In this document: one piece after another, positions 53,141 to 61,525 of the stretch
Numbering within the stretch: position 1 is the first letter of the stretch
How the letters are laid out: each line of letters begins with the position of its first letter
The notes under the pieces: model-generated
The model's input: only the letters and a program-made list of their open reading frames with translations
Database searches by the model: none
Told to the model about the DNA's origin: nothing
Made by a program: the position numbers and the translations under genes
Assembly: GCA_945863875.1 (NCBI GenBank)
Contig: CAMBBS010000021.1
Location: forward strand, 1 to 64,000
Reading direction: 5' to 3'
From: Desulfopila aestuarii DSM 18488
Lineage (GTDB): Bacteria > Desulfobacterota > Desulfobulbia > Desulfobulbales > Desulfocapsaceae
Length of the DNA stretch: 64,000 nucleotides

Positions 53141-54034
53141 GTGAAAATCCGGGAACTTGAGCTGTTTCGCCATCTGGCTTCGACTCTCCACTTCGGCCGT
53201 ACCAGCCAGGAATGCAATATTACTCCCTCCGGGCTGACCCGTACCATCCAGCGGCTGGAAAATGATGTCGGCGAACCGCTTTTTTTTCGCAACAACCGGT
53301 CGGTGCACCTCACCCCGGCCGGCATGCTGTTTAAAGAATATTGTGACGAGAGTATCAGCAACTGGCACCTGTTCCACAGCCATCTACAAAGCGATACCGT
53401 CCTGCGGGGCGAACTGTCTCTCTATTGCTCGGTCACGGCTATTCTCTCCATCCTGCCGCAGATCTTCAAAAGATTCCGCCGGACCCATCCGCAAGTGATG
53501 CTGCATGTGCAGACAGGCGATGCGGCCAAGGCCCTGCACAAACTCCAATCGCAGGAAGTCGATATTTCCATCGCCGCCCTTCCCGACTACCAGCCGGAAG
53601 GTCTTGATTTTATCGAACTCCTGGAGACCCCCCTGTTGTTCATTTTCCCCAGATTCTTTCCGGAAACGATCGTGTATCGCCGGGGCGCGATACACTGGCC
53701 GCGAACACCCATTATTCTGCCGGCCGATGGTTTAAGTAGAACCCGGGCGGAAAAGTGGTTTGCCGACAAGGGAATCCGCCCTTATATATATTCGCAGGTT
53801 TCAGGAAATGAGGCTATTATTGCCATGGTCGGCATGGGTTGCGGCATCGGCATCGTTCCCCGTTTAGTGCTTGAGAAGAGCAGCTTAGTCAACGAGGTGG
53901 ATATCCTCGACATCAATCCACAACTGAAACCTTTCACCGTCGCCGCCTGCACCTCCTTAAAAAATAAACGCAATCCCCTGGTGCAGTCTTTCTGGAATAT
54001 GGTCCAAACAGAAGCGACAGCAACATTCGTATAA
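53141..54034 (+). CDS. ilvY: LysR-family regulator IlvY
   Basis: 297 aa. A LysR helix-turn-helix (LELFRHLASTLHFGRTSQECNITPSGLTRTIQRLE) is followed by the effector-binding domain. The N-terminus and the divergent ilvC identify it as IlvY, which activates ilvC in response to acetolactate. The start is a GTG at 53141, matching the family N-terminus. An upstream box at 53022-53036 probably serves both genes. Confidence 0.9.
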   Translation: MKIRELELFRHLASTLHFGRTSQECNITPSGLTRTIQRLENDVGEPLFFRNNRSVHLTPAGMLFKEYCDESISNWHLFHSHLQSDTVLRGELSLYCSVTAILSILPQIFKRFRRTHPQVMLHVQTGDAAKALHKLQSQEVDISIAALPDYQPEGLDFIELLETPLLFIFPRFFPETIVYRRGAIHWPRTPIILPADGLSRTRAEKWFADKGIRPYIYSQVSGNEAIIAMVGMGCGIGIVPRLVLEKSSLVNEVDILDINPQLKPFTVAACTSLKNKRNPLVQSFWNMVQTEATATFV

Positions 54035-54048
54035 AAAAGTAAATCAAT

Positions 54049-54810
54049 ATGAAAACGATACTTATCACCAACGACGACGGCATTCATAGCGCCGGCATCC
54101 TGGCCCTGCAGCAGGCCCTGGCGGAACTGGGCCGGACCATTGTCATCGCCCCGGAGCGGGATAATTCAGCAGTCGCCCATTCGCTGACCATGAACCGTCC
54201 TTTAAAAATCAATAAGCTGAAAGAGAACTTTTATATGGTCGATGGCACGCCCACCGACTGCGTCGCCCTCGGGTTGAAGAAAATACTCAAGCAACCGCCG
54301 GATCTACTCGTTTCCGGAATCAACGCCGGCACCAATCTTGGCGATGATATTTCCTACTCCGGCACCGTCTCCGCGGCCATAGAAGGGACCATGTACGGCA
54401 TTCCGTCCATGGCTCTTTCCGTCGGCGGCGAGCTGCCCTACGATTTCCGGGCAGCCATGCAGATCGCCGTGTGCATGGCCGGAAGAATCCTGCGTAATTC
54501 CCTGCCCGAGAACACCCTGCTCAATATCAATATCCCCAGCGGCAGCGCCTACAAACAAATCAAGGTCACCCGCCAGGGCAGAAGACTCTGGGAAAATTCC
54601 ATCCATGAAACCCTCGACCCCCGGGGCAAGAAACACTACTGGATCGGCGGAGGTACCGCCGCTCCCGACCCTGGGGAGGACACTGATGTCTATACTTTTT
54701 CCTGCGGCAATGTCTCCATCACCCCCATACAGCTCGACCTCACCAACCACACCGGTATTACCTATCTGAAGGAAAAATGGCGTCTGGAAGATGGTGCACA
54801 CGGTGAATAA
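54049..54810 (+). CDS. surE: 5'/3'-nucleotidase SurE
   Basis: 253-aa metal-dependent phosphatase. The N-terminal ILITNDDGIHSAGI (metal-binding Asp pair), APERDNSAVAHSLT, VDGTPTDCVALG and SGINAGTNLGDDISYSGTV motifs are complete. It dephosphorylates nucleoside monophosphates and is linked to stationary-phase survival. It begins 14 nt after ilvY and ends 7 nt before the CDF transporter, so the three may be one unit. Confidence 0.94.
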   Translation: MKTILITNDDGIHSAGILALQQALAELGRTIVIAPERDNSAVAHSLTMNRPLKINKLKENFYMVDGTPTDCVALGLKKILKQPPDLLVSGINAGTNLGDDISYSGTVSAAIEGTMYGIPSMALSVGGELPYDFRAAMQIAVCMAGRILRNSLPENTLLNINIPSGSAYKQIKVTRQGRRLWENSIHETLDPRGKKHYWIGGGTAAPDPGEDTDVYTFSCGNVSITPIQLDLTNHTGITYLKEKWRLEDGAHGE

Positions 54811-54817
54811 AGGCACT

Positions 54818-55723
54818 ATGACAGCGGATCTGCGACAGAAAAAAAGCATTCTGGCGATAAACGTCGGCCTGGCGGTCAACGCGCTTCTCGCCGTGCTGAA
54901 GACCAGTGTCGGAATCCTCGGCCACAGCCCGGCGCTTCTCGCCGACGGCATCAACTCCACTTCGGATGTGGCCTACGGCATTGTCGTCAACATCTTCATG
55001 CGGTTATCAGGCAAACCGGCCGACAAGGAACACCCCTATGGCCACGACCGGCTGGAATCGATTGCCGCCGTCGTGGTCGGCGCCTTTGTTATCACCACGG
55101 CCATCTCCATTTTCTGGGCATCGATCAACAACATCTACGAGCTGCTGAGCGGGGCCAGTGATTTTACCGGGGCATCCCAACTGGCCCTGTGGATCGCACT
55201 GTTTACCATCTTGATGAAAATATGGCTGTCATTCTGGACCGATCGCGTCGGCAAACAGACCAACAACAACGTGTTGATGGCCCTGGCGGCAGATCACCGT
55301 AACGATATCTTTTCGGCTCTGGCCGCAACCATCGGCATCATTTTCGGCCGGGTGGGATTCCTCTGGGTCGACCCCCTGGCCGGCGGAGTTGTCTCCATCA
55401 TCATCTGTTACACCGGCGTGGAGATTATCCGGGAGTCAGCCGCCGATCTGATGAATACCCAGCCGGGTAAAAAAATCACCGAAGAAATCCGCGGCAAGCT
55501 GGCAAAATTGGATGAAGTACTCGATGTCGAGGAAATCCATGGCCATCGATTCGGCCTGTACATGGTCGCCAACATCACCATCGGCGTCTCCCCGGATCTC
55601 ACCGTCTCAGAAGGTGACCGGATCGCCACCCGGGTCGAAAATCTGCTTATCGACGAAATCGACTTCATGCGGCGGGTCTTTGTCCACTATCATCCGGTGA
55701 AAACGAAGCCCAAAAAAGCCTGA
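54818..55723 (+). CDS. Cation diffusion facilitator transporter
   Basis: 301 aa. Six predicted helices with the metal-site signature SPALLADGINSTSDV (a D-containing variant of HxxxD), HPYGHDRLESIAAVV, and DHRNDIFSAL in helix 5. A C-terminal cytoplasmic metallochaperone-like domain follows. It exports Zn2+, Fe2+ or Mn2+ by proton antiport; the residues do not settle which. Start at 54818 follows AAAGG by 4 nt; an upstream in-frame ATG at 54791 would overlap surE. Confidence 0.9.
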   Translation: MTADLRQKKSILAINVGLAVNALLAVLKTSVGILGHSPALLADGINSTSDVAYGIVVNIFMRLSGKPADKEHPYGHDRLESIAAVVVGAFVITTAISIFWASINNIYELLSGASDFTGASQLALWIALFTILMKIWLSFWTDRVGKQTNNNVLMALAADHRNDIFSALAATIGIIFGRVGFLWVDPLAGGVVSIIICYTGVEIIRESAADLMNTQPGKKITEEIRGKLAKLDEVLDVEEIHGHRFGLYMVANITIGVSPDLTVSEGDRIATRVENLLIDEIDFMRRVFVHYHPVKTKPKKA

Positions 55724-55804
55724 CCTCGGTAAACGGCAAGCAAGCCGGGACTTGTTTCATAAAAACACTATACAAGGGGTGTTCTCTTCAGCAGCTAAAA
55801 ACTC

Positions 55805-56518
55805 TCACGGACAGGAAGCGACAATGTCCTGCTGCATCTGTTCAATGATCCGTATCGGATCCGCAGCCCTGGTTATCGGCCGGCCGACAACCACGTGGTT
55901 GGCCCCGTTTCTGATAGCCATGCCGGCAGTGACAATACGTTTCTGATCATCGCTTTCATCACAGACGTTTGCGCCGGGGCGAATACCGGGGGTGACGATA
56001 AGCAGCTTGTCACCGAGGTCCTGACGCATTCTCTCCGCTTCCAGCCCGGAGGAAACAACCCCGTCACAGCCGAGTTCCAAGGCCTTTTTCGCTCGGAAAT
56101 AGACCAAATCGGCCACCGACTGGGTCATGCCCATCGCCCGCATATCCTCCTCACCAAAACTTGTCAGCACCGTTACCGCCAGCAGCTGCATATCCCCCCT
56201 GGCGGCAACGGCGGCACGAATTATCGCATCGTTGCCATGGATGGTGGCAAAGCTCACGCCCCGGCTATTGACCTGCTCGACCGCCAATTTCACGGTCTCG
56301 GGAATATCAAAAAACTTCAAATCGAGCATCACCTTATGGCCTCGGTCGACGATCCAGTCAACGCTATCGAACCAGCTCGCCATAAAGAGCTGCAACCCTA
56401 CTTTGTAAAAGGTGACATGTGATTCACATTTTCTGACTATCTCTTTGGCCAGCTCAGGACTATTGACGTCGAGGGCGACGATGATTCTTTCTTGTAATGG
56501 TATTGTTGTCTTATGCAT
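55805..56518 (-). CDS. pyrF: Orotidine 5'-phosphate decarboxylase
   Basis: 237-aa TIM-barrel enzyme making UMP. The N-terminal IIVALDV, the catalytic tetrad region VMLDLKFFDIPETV and C-terminal VTPGIRP and VVVGRPIT are all present. Length is normal. It is the only pyrimidine gene in the window. No hairpin of note beyond its 3' end. Confidence 0.95.
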   Translation of the reverse strand: MHKTTIPLQERIIVALDVNSPELAKEIVRKCESHVTFYKVGLQLFMASWFDSVDWIVDRGHKVMLDLKFFDIPETVKLAVEQVNSRGVSFATIHGNDAIIRAAVAARGDMQLLAVTVLTSFGEEDMRAMGMTQSVADLVYFRAKKALELGCDGVVSSGLEAERMRQDLGDKLLIVTPGIRPGANVCDESDDQKRIVTAGMAIRNGANHVVVGRPITRAADPIRIIEQMQQDIVASCP

Positions 56519-56580
56519 ATTTCTCCAGATAATGTCGTTGTGATGCGGCGTAAATGTCCTTTTCGTCCGGGCGCTGCTCG

Positions 56581-57576
56581 TTACGGTGAAGGCTCTTGCC
56601 GCCTGTTCTTTTCGTCTTCTGCAAGGAGGTCAAGAAGCAGCCGACATTGCTCCGTAACGGCTGCCGGACCGATTTCACCAAGCAGCAGCAGGGCTGCCGA
56701 CACTTTTTCTGCTCTTTCTCGTGGTAAGAGACCTGCCTGTTGAGCAAGCATTGTCTTACCCTGCAGCTGCATTTCGGCCCAGAATTGCACGTCCTGGTTC
56801 CCGGCACGACAATGTTCTTCGACTTGCGCCAGCCAGGAATCAACATCGACTGGCATCCCTGCCGCACCTGCCGGCTCATGCCTGGCTATTTTTTTCCCCG
56901 CCCCAGGCAATGCGGGTAAGGCCTGTAATGCCTTTGGTGAAGGGGCTGCTGTTTCGAGCATTTCCTGCTGCTCTTTCACCCCGACATCAGGCGGCAAAGC
57001 ACTCCTGCCATGGATTTCCTTGTCTTCGATGCCTTCCATACTTTCGGTGGTTTCGGTGGGCAGTGCGCCAGTCATCTCCAAAGCCCTGGGTACCGCGTTT
57101 TCGCTCTCGACTTCACTCTTTTTTTCCACTTTTTCCATGGTCAATGTCGGCGCAGCCAGCCTGCTGTCCGGCTGAACCAATGCCGGTTTTTCCGAGGAGC
57201 TATCGAGAAAAGTATCCGGCAACGGTGAAATATTCAGATACACCGCCACGCTCGCCGCCAGGGCGATGGCCGATCCGATAAAACCGTATTGCTGTCTTTT
57301 CGAAAAGCGATACAGGCGGCCACCCTTCCGGCCATGGCCCGCCTGCCGGTCGTCCATCTTTTTCAAGGTGAGCCACTCACCATAGCACGTTTCGCAACGA
57401 CTCAGATGGTCCATGAATAGGACTCGTTCTTCTTTTGCACAGGTGTTATCAACCAGCGCAGCCATCTCCCCGGGCGAAAGGCAGGCCCCGTGCCCTTCCC
57501 CCTCATCCGCAATCAACGCCAGAAGGGCCGCCGCTTTGTCCTTCTTCCTGCTGTTCTTCAAATTCGTGTCGGTCAT
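56581..57576 (-). CDS. Anti-sigma factor with zinc-finger (zf-HC2) domain
   Basis: About 331 aa. The cytoplasmic N-terminus has LSPGEMAALVDNTC and a ZAS-like HLSRCETCYGEW (H-x3-C-x2-C). One membrane helix (about 100-120, FIGSAIALAASVAVYL) and a long periplasmic low-complexity region rich in Glu, Ala and Pro follow, with a helical tail. It should hold the sigma factor encoded immediately upstream until an envelope signal arrives. Start at 57576 is chosen; longer forms overlap the sigma gene. Confidence 0.8.
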   Translation of the reverse strand: MTDTNLKNSRKKDKAAALLALIADEGEGHGACLSPGEMAALVDNTCAKEERVLFMDHLSRCETCYGEWLTLKKMDDRQAGHGRKGGRLYRFSKRQQYGFIGSAIALAASVAVYLNISPLPDTFLDSSSEKPALVQPDSRLAAPTLTMEKVEKKSEVESENAVPRALEMTGALPTETTESMEGIEDKEIHGRSALPPDVGVKEQQEMLETAAPSPKALQALPALPGAGKKIARHEPAGAAGMPVDVDSWLAQVEEHCRAGNQDVQFWAEMQLQGKTMLAQQAGLLPRERAEKVSAALLLLGEIGPAAVTEQCRLLLDLLAEDEKNRRQEPSP

Positions 57577-57679
57577 CGTGTCATGGCTACTCTTTGAATC
57601 GTCGGCAAATGTTTCCCGAGAGTCCTCTCTCCTTTGACGGACAGCGACCGGCGTAGTTGTCGTTGTAGGAGGTGTTTTT

Positions 57680-58513
57680 TTACACATCGAGGAAGAGGCG
57701 GAGGTCATCGGCAAGGCCGGTTCTTTCCAGCTCGTCCCTCAATCGATTCATAAGACGGCGCTTTTTCCCATGGACCTGAAAGCGGCTCATCCCAAGCATT
57801 TCCCCGGCCCTGGCCACGCCCAGGCCCTCCTGATAACAGAGCTTCAGCAACAATCTTTCTTCCGCGGACAGACGGATCTGTAACCGGCTGAGTTTTTGCG
57901 ATAGAGTGTCGGAAACGACAAATTCCTGTTCCCCGAGGACAAGCTGAAAGATCGCCGTAAACACTTCCACTTTTTGTTGTACTTCAAGGGTGCACTCTGC
58001 AACTGATTCGGCATAATTCCCGCCGGCAGAATCCTCATCGTCATACGCCACCTCAAGGTCCTGATGGCGACCGCAATCGGGAATCCTGCCGAGCAGCTGA
58101 TTGGCCGCATCCTCAATCTCGCTTTTTCCGGCAACCGCCTGCCGCTGCAGGACAACTTCCACCGCCTCGTGCACCGGCAGGCGTTCCAGGCACAGGGCGG
58201 TAAACAGTTTTTCCCAGATGCCGCCAAAGGTTTTCACCCACAGCGGCGGCCTGACCCGACCAAAACGTTTTCTGGAAAAATCCTCAAGCAACCTGGAGAT
58301 GAGGCTTCTGATAAAGGTGGTAAAGGTTGCCTGTTCGTTAAACGCCCGCACCCTGTGCCATTCGCCGGCCTGCAGACCTTCGATGACGGCGAGCGCCGCT
58401 TCCTCGGCCAGGGCTCCTTCGCCATACCGCCTGGCGGCCATGCGATTAATCGTCTCCCAGTAGGCCAGGGTTTTTTCTTTCCAGTCGGTCAAAATGTTTC
58501 CCCATCTCCACAT
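57680..58513 (-). CDS. Sigma-70 family (ECF-like) sigma factor
   Basis: 277 aa. A region-2-like segment (FTTFIRSLISRLLEDFSRKRFG) and a C-terminal region-4 helix-turn-helix (LSAEERLLLKLCYQEGLGVARAGEMLGMSRFQVHGKKRRLMNRL) are visible, with an acidic linker between. It is longer than most ECF factors. It precedes its anti-sigma gene and is divergent from a YfbK-type lipoprotein, likely a target or functional partner. Confidence 0.8.
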   Translation of the reverse strand: MWRWGNILTDWKEKTLAYWETINRMAARRYGEGALAEEAALAVIEGLQAGEWHRVRAFNEQATFTTFIRSLISRLLEDFSRKRFGRVRPPLWVKTFGGIWEKLFTALCLERLPVHEAVEVVLQRQAVAGKSEIEDAANQLLGRIPDCGRHQDLEVAYDDEDSAGGNYAESVAECTLEVQQKVEVFTAIFQLVLGEQEFVVSDTLSQKLSRLQIRLSAEERLLLKLCYQEGLGVARAGEMLGMSRFQVHGKKRRLMNRLRDELERTGLADDLRLFLDV

Positions 58514-58662
58514 CGTCTTTATTAACCATCATCAATGTAGGATGATTCTCTTTCTTTCTCCAGAAATATTTCTTTTTTTTCGACACATTTTCCTCCAGCG
58601 TCCGTCACAGCCGATACAAACGCACCTTATTGCGATTAATATTAAAAAAAAAGGGAAAAAAC

Positions 58663-60402
58663 ATGAACACTTTCAACAGACTTTACCCCGCGGCACTGCT
58701 GCTCAGCAGCATCATTTTTCTTCATGGCTGTACAGGGTCTCCCCCGCCTGACTCGAAAAAACAGGACCTGGTAGAGGTGAAAATGGCGAACGAAACCGGA
58801 TCGCCGCATCCCGCGGACAAGACAGCGTGGGTGCCGCCCATTGCCGCTCCGGCCCCAAGCACCCACGAAAAAAAAGAAACAGGTCTGCCCGGTCCGGCGG
58901 CCATGGGCATGATGCTCCAGGATTCCTCAGCTGGACGAGCCATCCACGCTGCAGCAGCGACAAATGATCTCCGCTTACCGGTCTATCCCCAGCTCCAGCG
59001 CGAATCCTACAGTGCGATCACGGAAAACCCGTTTATAGCCACGAGCAACGACCCGCTTTCCACCTTCGCCATCGATGTGGATACGGCATCCTACGCCAAT
59101 ATCCGCCGGTGGCTGACCGGCGGCAATCTTCCTCCAGTCGGGGCGATACGTATCGAGGAGATGATTAATTATTTTTCCTACCACTACCCGGAACCGGACA
59201 GCGGCCCAATAGGACTGACCGTCGAACTCGGCCCCTGTCCATGGCAGCCTGACAATAAAATTGCCCGCATCGGCATCAAGGCGCAAGACCTTGATCGAGA
59301 AAACATTCCCCCGTCCAACCTGGTTTTTCTGATTGACGTGTCAGGATCGATGAACGAGGTAAATAAACTCCCCCTTCTGCAGCAATCGATGCTCCTGCTC
59401 GCCGGCGAGCTTACCAGCCAGGATAGGGTTTCCATTGTCGTCTATGCGGGAGCGGACCAGGTCATCCTGGTGCCAACCGCCGGTGACCGGCAAGACGAGA
59501 TCAAAGAGGCAATCAACGCCTTATCCGCCGGAGGCTCAACCCATGCATCCAGCGGTATCGTCACCGCCTACCAGCTTGCCCGACAGAGTTTTATCAAAAA
59601 CGGCAACAACCGGATAATCCTCGCCTCGGACGGCGATTTCAACGTCGGTGTCACCAGTCGAGACGAACTCGAACGCCTGATAAGCAAAGAACGGGAATCG
59701 GGTATTTTTCTCACTGTGCTCGGATTCGGCCAGGATAACTATCACGACGATACCATGGAAATTCTCGCCGATAAGGGCAATGGCAACTACAGGTATATCG
59801 ACTCCCTGCTTGAGGCGAAAAAAGTACTCATCAAGGAAAGGGCCGGGACCCTGTTTACCCTTGCCCGTGACGTCAAGCTGCAGATTGAGTTTAATCCCTC
59901 GCGGGTCGGCGGCTACCGCTTGATCGGCTACGAGAACAGGGCGCTGGCCGACGAGGACTTCAACAACGACACGAAAGATGCCGGTGAAATCGGCGCAGGA
60001 CACAGGGTGACCGCCCTCTATGAACTGATCCCCATCGGCGCACAAGCGATCCCCAAAGTGGATCCTTTAAAATACCAGGCCGCTATGATGGCGGGAGACA
60101 ATTCGGCGGAAGTGCTCAACGTCAAATTGCGGTACAAACCGCTCAGCTCACATAAATCGGTCTTGTTGACGCTGGCGGCAACAGACACCGCCATCACCCT
60201 CGCCTCGACAAGCGATGATTTTCGCTTCGCGGTTTCGGTCGCGGGATTCGGTATGCTCCTTAGTCACTCGGAGTATGCAGGCTCGTTGAGCTACGCCCAA
60301 CTGATCACCATGGCCAGGCAGAGCCGAAGCACCGACGATGACGGGTATCGCGCCGAATTTGTCCGCCTTGTAGAGATGAGCGAACTCCTCAGCGATAAAT
60401 AG
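58663..60402 (+). CDS. yfbK: VWA-domain lipoprotein, YfbK-like
   Basis: 579 aa. A lipoprotein signal peptide with lipobox (LHGC, Cys about 23) is followed by a Ser/Pro-rich spacer and a conserved leader domain (NDPLSTFAIDVDTASYANIRRWL). The von Willebrand A domain carries MIDAS DVSGSMN and ASDGDFNVG, and a C-terminal DUF3520 follows. In YfbK-type systems these proteins sit with a sigma/anti-sigma pair, as here. Ligand unknown. Start at 58663 is the Met that begins the signal peptide. Confidence 0.9.
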   Translation: MNTFNRLYPAALLLSSIIFLHGCTGSPPPDSKKQDLVEVKMANETGSPHPADKTAWVPPIAAPAPSTHEKKETGLPGPAAMGMMLQDSSAGRAIHAAAATNDLRLPVYPQLQRESYSAITENPFIATSNDPLSTFAIDVDTASYANIRRWLTGGNLPPVGAIRIEEMINYFSYHYPEPDSGPIGLTVELGPCPWQPDNKIARIGIKAQDLDRENIPPSNLVFLIDVSGSMNEVNKLPLLQQSMLLLAGELTSQDRVSIVVYAGADQVILVPTAGDRQDEIKEAINALSAGGSTHASSGIVTAYQLARQSFIKNGNNRIILASDGDFNVGVTSRDELERLISKERESGIFLTVLGFGQDNYHDDTMEILADKGNGNYRYIDSLLEAKKVLIKERAGTLFTLARDVKLQIEFNPSRVGGYRLIGYENRALADEDFNNDTKDAGEIGAGHRVTALYELIPIGAQAIPKVDPLKYQAAMMAGDNSAEVLNVKLRYKPLSSHKSVLLTLAATDTAITLASTSDDFRFAVSVAGFGMLLSHSEYAGSLSYAQLITMARQSRSTDDDGYRAEFVRLVEMSELLSDK

Positions 60403-60536
60403 CGCGCCGGCTTTACAATTTTACTGATGCATATTATAATCATTACATGACAACAAACCCCGCACCCGTTTTTGTTGTCATGTTATCAACCGATTATGCT
60501 CCGATGTCCAGGAGGAATACAAGAAAGGAGATGCCT

Positions 60537-60821
60537 ATGACTGTTAAAATTTTCATCAAACGAAAAGTTTCATCTGAAAACATTCTCCCGCTCACTGTTC
60601 TCCTGAAAAAACTGCGCAGTCTGACCTTAAACCAGTCGGGATACATTTACGGCGAAACCCTGAAGAGAGTCGACGATAAAGATGAGTGTATGGTAATAAG
60701 CACATGGCGGTCAATGGAAGACTGGAAGGCATGGCTGCACAACGAAGAACGAATCGCTATCCAGAAAGAAATCGATCTGCTCCTTGGCGTGGAAACTGAG
60801 TACGCCGCCTACGAAGTATAG
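60537..60821 (+). CDS. Antibiotic biosynthesis monooxygenase-fold protein
   Basis: 94-aa ferredoxin-like dimer-forming protein. VKIFIKRKVS, LRSLTLNQSGYIYGETL and CMVISTWRSMEDWKAWLHNEER are typical of the ABM family, including the W-x-S strand. The fold occurs in heme- or quinol-oxidising monooxygenases and in sensor proteins; no activity can be assigned. AAAGGAG 6 nt upstream selects the ATG at 60537 over the one at 60531. Confidence 0.8.
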   Translation: MTVKIFIKRKVSSENILPLTVLLKKLRSLTLNQSGYIYGETLKRVDDKDECMVISTWRSMEDWKAWLHNEERIAIQKEIDLLLGVETEYAAYEV

Positions 60822-60837
60822 TGCCCACCTGAAAAAA

Positions 60838-60868
60838 CTGTACCACACAATATCCCGGTGTGGTACAG
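60838..60868 (+). terminator. Terminator-like hairpin after the ABM gene
   Basis: CTGTACCACAC and GTGTGGTACAG form a perfect 11-bp stem around a 9-nt loop, 17 nt after the stop and preceded by six A residues. Confidence 0.7.
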
Positions 60869-61072
60869 TCGGATTTGATTTTACCATAGTGTCGCCTCAA
60901 GAATGCTTTCATGAATCATGCATCCCACCGGCAAATAACGACGTTTTATCAGAAACATTTGGTAAGCGTATTTACGTTATTGTTTTGATTCGATCCCTCT
61001 CTTGGTGTACTCTGGAGTCCTTCTTTTTTACCATCCCAATCATTCATTCAACAGTACCGAGGCAAGGGCGCA

Positions 61073-61342
61073 ATGATATTTGAAGGTGTGAAGCTTATGG
61101 TCGTCGGCATGACAACTGTCATGCTCTTTCTCGTTCTGATGATTCTCTTTATCAACCTCGTTTCTTTCCTGACGCGTGGCTCGGCAGCTCAAGAAGTTGA
61201 AGCGATTGCCAAAGAGAGAGCCCTTCAGGCCGCAATTAGAAAAAAAGCTAAAGAAGTCACTTCCGGCGATGCCGACGAGGATATAGCAGTAATCGCCGCC
61301 GCTGTTGCAGCGTACGAGAGAGAACGATTTTCGCAGGCATAG
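61073..61342 (+). CDS. oadG: Sodium pump decarboxylase gamma subunit OadG
   Basis: 89-aa small membrane anchor. One N-terminal helix (VVGMTTVMLFLVLMILFINLV) is followed by a basic linker and a C-terminal segment ending IAVIAAAVAAYERERFSQA, typical of OadG. It tethers the biotin carrier subunit to the membrane beta subunit. Start follows AAGGG. It opens the decarboxylase operon. Confidence 0.9.
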   Translation: MIFEGVKLMVVGMTTVMLFLVLMILFINLVSFLTRGSAAQEVEAIAKERALQAAIRKKAKEVTSGDADEDIAVIAAAVAAYERERFSQA

Positions 61343-61435
61343 CCACAGACCTGTATAATTTCCCGCAGTCTTACTGCGTATATCTATTGGTCAAACACGA
61401 TAGTATTCCGATTTTAACACCCCACAAGGGGCATA

Positions 61436-61500
61436 AGAACCTTGAGACAAGGTTGTTTTCTTGCATAAATAACTAGAAAACAACCTTGTCTCAAGGTTCT
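61436..61500. repeat. 26-bp perfect inverted repeat upstream of oadA
   Basis: Arms 61436-61461 and 61475-61500 are exact reverse complements (core CCTTGAGACAAGGTTG) with a 13-nt AT-rich loop. The right end is 25 nt before the oadA start codon. Each arm also has an internal CCTTG/CAAGG repeat. It could be a transcription attenuator, a mobile short repeat or a protein-binding site. Confidence 0.85.
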
Positions 61501-61525
61501 AAACAACTAAGCGAGGAGAGGAACG

